From positions 1 through 7,179 of the forward strand of contig JBECKQ010000360.1 in assembly GCA_040235375.1 (NCBI GenBank): a DNA stretch of 7,179 bases, in the 5' to 3' direction. Below, one piece after another: positions 5,873 through 7,179 of this stretch. The notes beneath the pieces are model-generated. The model did not search any database and was not told where the DNA came from. It saw only the letters and a program-made list of their open reading frames with translations. Origin of the DNA: JBECKQ01 sp040235375. GTDB taxonomy: Bacteria; Planctomycetota; Phycisphaerae; UBA1845. The translations under genes were made by a program, and so were the position numbers. Each line of letters opens with the position of its first letter. Positions within the stretch are counted from its first letter, which is position 1.

Positions 5873-6340
5873 CTACTCCGGCCGCGCCTCGTCGCCCTCA
5901 CCAACCGGGGCGGAGTGGTCCTTCATCTGGTGCTCCTCGACGAAGCCCCGATCGGGCCGGCTGCGGAAGCCAGTGATCTGCGGCATGTCCTCCGGCTTTT
6001 CGAGCGGGTGGACCGCAAACACCTCGACCCGGACGATCTCGTCGAACGGCACGCTGATCACGAAGGAGCCGATCTTGTATTGCTCGTCCACCGGCTCGCA
6101 CTCGAAGACGAGATGCGACTTGCTGTGCATCTGGGCAAGCTGCTTGACCTCATAGCTGAAGCCGTCGCGGAGGTAGATCAGCCGGCGAATCTCGATCTCC
6201 TCATAGAACCGCCGATAGTTCGAATCCTCGGCGGCACTTTCTTCGTCGAGATCCGGAAAGCGGCTGTGGGCGCAGCGGCGACGCGCCTCCTCCTGCTGTT
6301 CCTGGAACGGCATGCCATGAAACCAGTCATAGTCAAACAT
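5873..6340 (-). CDS. Hypothetical acidic protein, 155 aa
   Basis: I do not recognise this protein. It is a credible gene: reading leftward, almost every codon ends in G or C across 155 codons, and the composition is that of a soluble protein (aromatic and charged, no membrane segment, no signal peptide). The N-terminal part (1-55) is rich in Glu, Gln and Arg and probably helical (FQEQQEEARRRCA, NYRRFYEEIEIRRLIYLRDG). The middle (60-112) looks like alternating beta strands: FSYEVKQLAQ, SHLVFECEP, YKIGSFVISVPFDEIVRVEVFAV. The tail (about 135-155) is acidic and probably disordered. Cys23 and Cys81 are the only cysteines. The ATG at 6340 has only a weak GAAG upstream; an ATG nine codons later has no better site. 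It is divergent from queG and upstream of priA in the same direction, with nearly 300 bases between, so no operon is evident. The opposite strand is also open here but has the composition of an antisense shadow. Confidence 0.75.
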   Translation of the reverse strand: MFDYDWFHGMPFQEQQEEARRRCAHSRFPDLDEESAAEDSNYRRFYEEIEIRRLIYLRDGFSYEVKQLAQMHSKSHLVFECEPVDEQYKIGSFVISVPFDEIVRVEVFAVHPLEKPEDMPQITGFRSRPDRGFVEEHQMKDHSAPVGEGDEARPE

Positions 6341-6439
6341 GTTGAATTCTTCGCGGGGATTGGCTACGGATCAAATCGGGAGTCAGAATACGGCGGGTCA
6401 CGGTAGACGTCGGGACCCGTAATGTCAACCACCGGCAGC

Positions 6440-6482
6440 CTCCTTCCGAAAGACGGAGATTCGCGGACTTGTCTCCTTCCGA
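6440..6482 (+). promoter_or_regulatory. Direct repeat and hairpin around the queG Shine-Dalgarno site
   Basis: GGAG at 6455-6458 is the likely ribosome binding site for the TTG at 6469, with a 10-base gap. A perfect 10-bp direct repeat, CTCCTTCCGA, brackets it (6440-6449 and 6473-6482). Each copy carries CTCC, complementary to the binding site. GGAGA (6455-6459) can pair with TCTCC (6472-6476), leaving the start codon in a 12-base loop; alternatively TCCG (6445-6448) can pair with CGGA (6454-6457). Either fold would mask the binding site. Whether this matters in vivo is unknown. Confidence 0.35.
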
Positions 6483-7179
6483 TAAACGCAAGCTGATCGG
6501 CGATCTGGTGAAAGAGGCCGGGTTCGATAAATGCGGGTGTGCCCCGGCCACGCGGATCGAGCGGGCGGCGCAATTGGCGCGCTGGCTGGCGGCCGGCCGC
6601 GCGGGCACGATGGCATACATGCACCGGCACGTCGAGCAGCGCGTCGACGCCTCGAAGCTTCTGCCCGGCGCCCGGTCGGTCATCGTCTGCGCTCTGCTGT
6701 ACAACCAGCCCGAGCCGGATCCGGAAGGAGAAGTTGCGGCCCGCGGGCGCGTCGCCATGTACGCATGGGGCAACGACTATCACCGGGTCGTCAAACGCAA
6801 GCTCTTTGACGTGGTGGATCGGCTCCGCGTGCTGGTCGGCGAGCGGTTCGAGTCGAAGGTGTGCGTCGATACCGCCCCACTGCTCGAGCGCGAGTACGCC
6901 ATGGCGGCCGGCATCGGCTGGATCGGGAGGAACACGCTGGTGCTCGACCAGCACCTGGGCAGCTACTTCTTCCTCGGTGAGATCATCACGACGCTCGAGG
7001 TGGCGGTCGACGAGCCGGCGCTCGATCACTGCGGAACATGCCGGCGGTGCCTCGATGCCTGCCCGACCAGCGCCTTCCCGGCGGCATACGAGATGGATGC
7101 CTCACGCTGCATCAGCTACCTGACGATCGAGAACCGCAGCGAGCATTTACCGCAAGGCCTACGTCCCGATATGGGCGAG
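6469..7179 (+). CDS. queG: Epoxyqueuosine reductase QueG (partial, C-terminus outside window)
   Basis: QueG is the cobalamin- and iron-sulfur-dependent enzyme that reduces epoxyqueuosine to queuosine in the wobble base of tRNAs for Asp, Asn, His and Tyr, the last step of queuosine synthesis. The first 237 residues are present; the family usually runs to about 350-390. Visible signatures are the N-terminal helix and GFDKCGCAPAT (18-28), LLPGARSVIVCALLY (64-78), the conserved VDTAPLLEREYA (133-144) with Asp134 as the expected catalytic acid, AGIGWIGRNTLVLD (147-160), GSYFFLGEIITTLE (164-177), and the first iron-sulfur binding run C188-x2-C191-x2-C194-x3-C198-P. RCISYLTIENR (213-223) follows, with Cys214 as a ligand of the second cluster. 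The start is TTG: no ATG or GTG lies upstream in frame near it, GGAG is 10 bases before it, and the next ATG (residue 48) would remove conserved sequence. The frame is still open at the window edge with no sign of damage. Confidence 0.94.
   Translation, partial: MSPSDKRKLIGDLVKEAGFDKCGCAPATRIERAAQLARWLAAGRAGTMAYMHRHVEQRVDASKLLPGARSVIVCALLYNQPEPDPEGEVAARGRVAMYAWGNDYHRVVKRKLFDVVDRLRVLVGERFESKVCVDTAPLLEREYAMAAGIGWIGRNTLVLDQHLGSYFFLGEIITTLEVAVDEPALDHCGTCRRCLDACPTSAFPAAYEMDASRCISYLTIENRSEHLPQGLRPDMGE

Noticed and set aside
3649..5976. Very long plus-strand open frame (775 codons) opposite priA
   Set aside because: It runs antisense through the whole PriA gene, whose helicase and zinc motifs are unmistakable, and its own protein has shadow-like composition (rich in Arg, His, Ala, Leu and Asp, no domain). 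The open frame is a by-product of high GC content.
5855..6406. 183-codon plus-strand open frame opposite the unknown protein
   Set aside because: Composition (runs of Leu, Val, Asp, His) is typical of the complement of a GC3-biased gene; the minus-strand reading has the better codon pattern. Some doubt remains because neither has a known family.
6539..7123. 194-codon open frame overlapping queG in another frame
   Set aside because: Ser/Arg/Thr-rich shadow; the QueG frame carries the DTAPLLERE and CxxCxxCxxxCP motifs.
1..7179. tRNA, rRNA, CRISPR array, insertion sequence or prophage
   Set aside because: No cloverleaf, conserved ribosomal RNA segment, regularly spaced repeats, transposase motif or integrase motif was seen on either strand.

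Overview
This GC-rich bacterial window looks like ordinary chromosomal sequence, most likely from a member of the Planctomycetota (perhaps a Phycisphaerae-like lineage). The strongest hint is the secreted protein at 1692-3200. It ends in a cysteine-containing dockerin-like pair of EF-hands of a style common in that phylum, attached to a TIGR03790-type core. Weak or absent Shine-Dalgarno sites at some genes and a TTG start on queG fit but do not prove this. The assignment is an inference from recalled family distribution; no search was run.

Layout, left to right. (1) 1-224, minus: the N-terminal 74 residues of a response regulator whose receiver has Ala in place of one metal-binding acid. (2) 225-655: a divergent control region with an 11-bp-spaced direct repeat resembling a PhoB/PhoP-type box. 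(3) 656-1435, plus: a complete OmpR/PhoB-type response regulator, clearly paralogous to the first. (4) 1436-1691: a spacer with a nested inverted repeat. (5) 1692-3200, plus: an exported TIGR03790-like protein with a C-terminal dockerin-like module. (6) 3201-3282: a convergent spacer. (7) 3283-5589, minus: priA, the replication-restart helicase. (8) 5590-5872: a spacer with a strong double-hairpin G/C-tract repeat, an imperfect dyad and a possible terminator. (9) 5873-6340, minus: an unrecognised acidic 155-residue protein. (10) 6469-7179, plus: the first 237 residues of queG, epoxyqueuosine reductase, running off the window.

The genes do not form one pathway. The two regulators are a divergent signalling pair with no histidine kinase in view; priA and queG are housekeeping genes for replication restart and tRNA modification. 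No tRNA, rRNA, CRISPR array, insertion sequence or phage gene was seen. I did not find a convincing new multi-gene system. The points most worth a second look are the regulator pair with its intergenic box, the TIGR03790-dockerin fusion, the altered zinc-ligand spacing and DEEQ motif in PriA, the hairpin repeat before priA, the orphan acidic protein, and a possible hairpin over the queG start.
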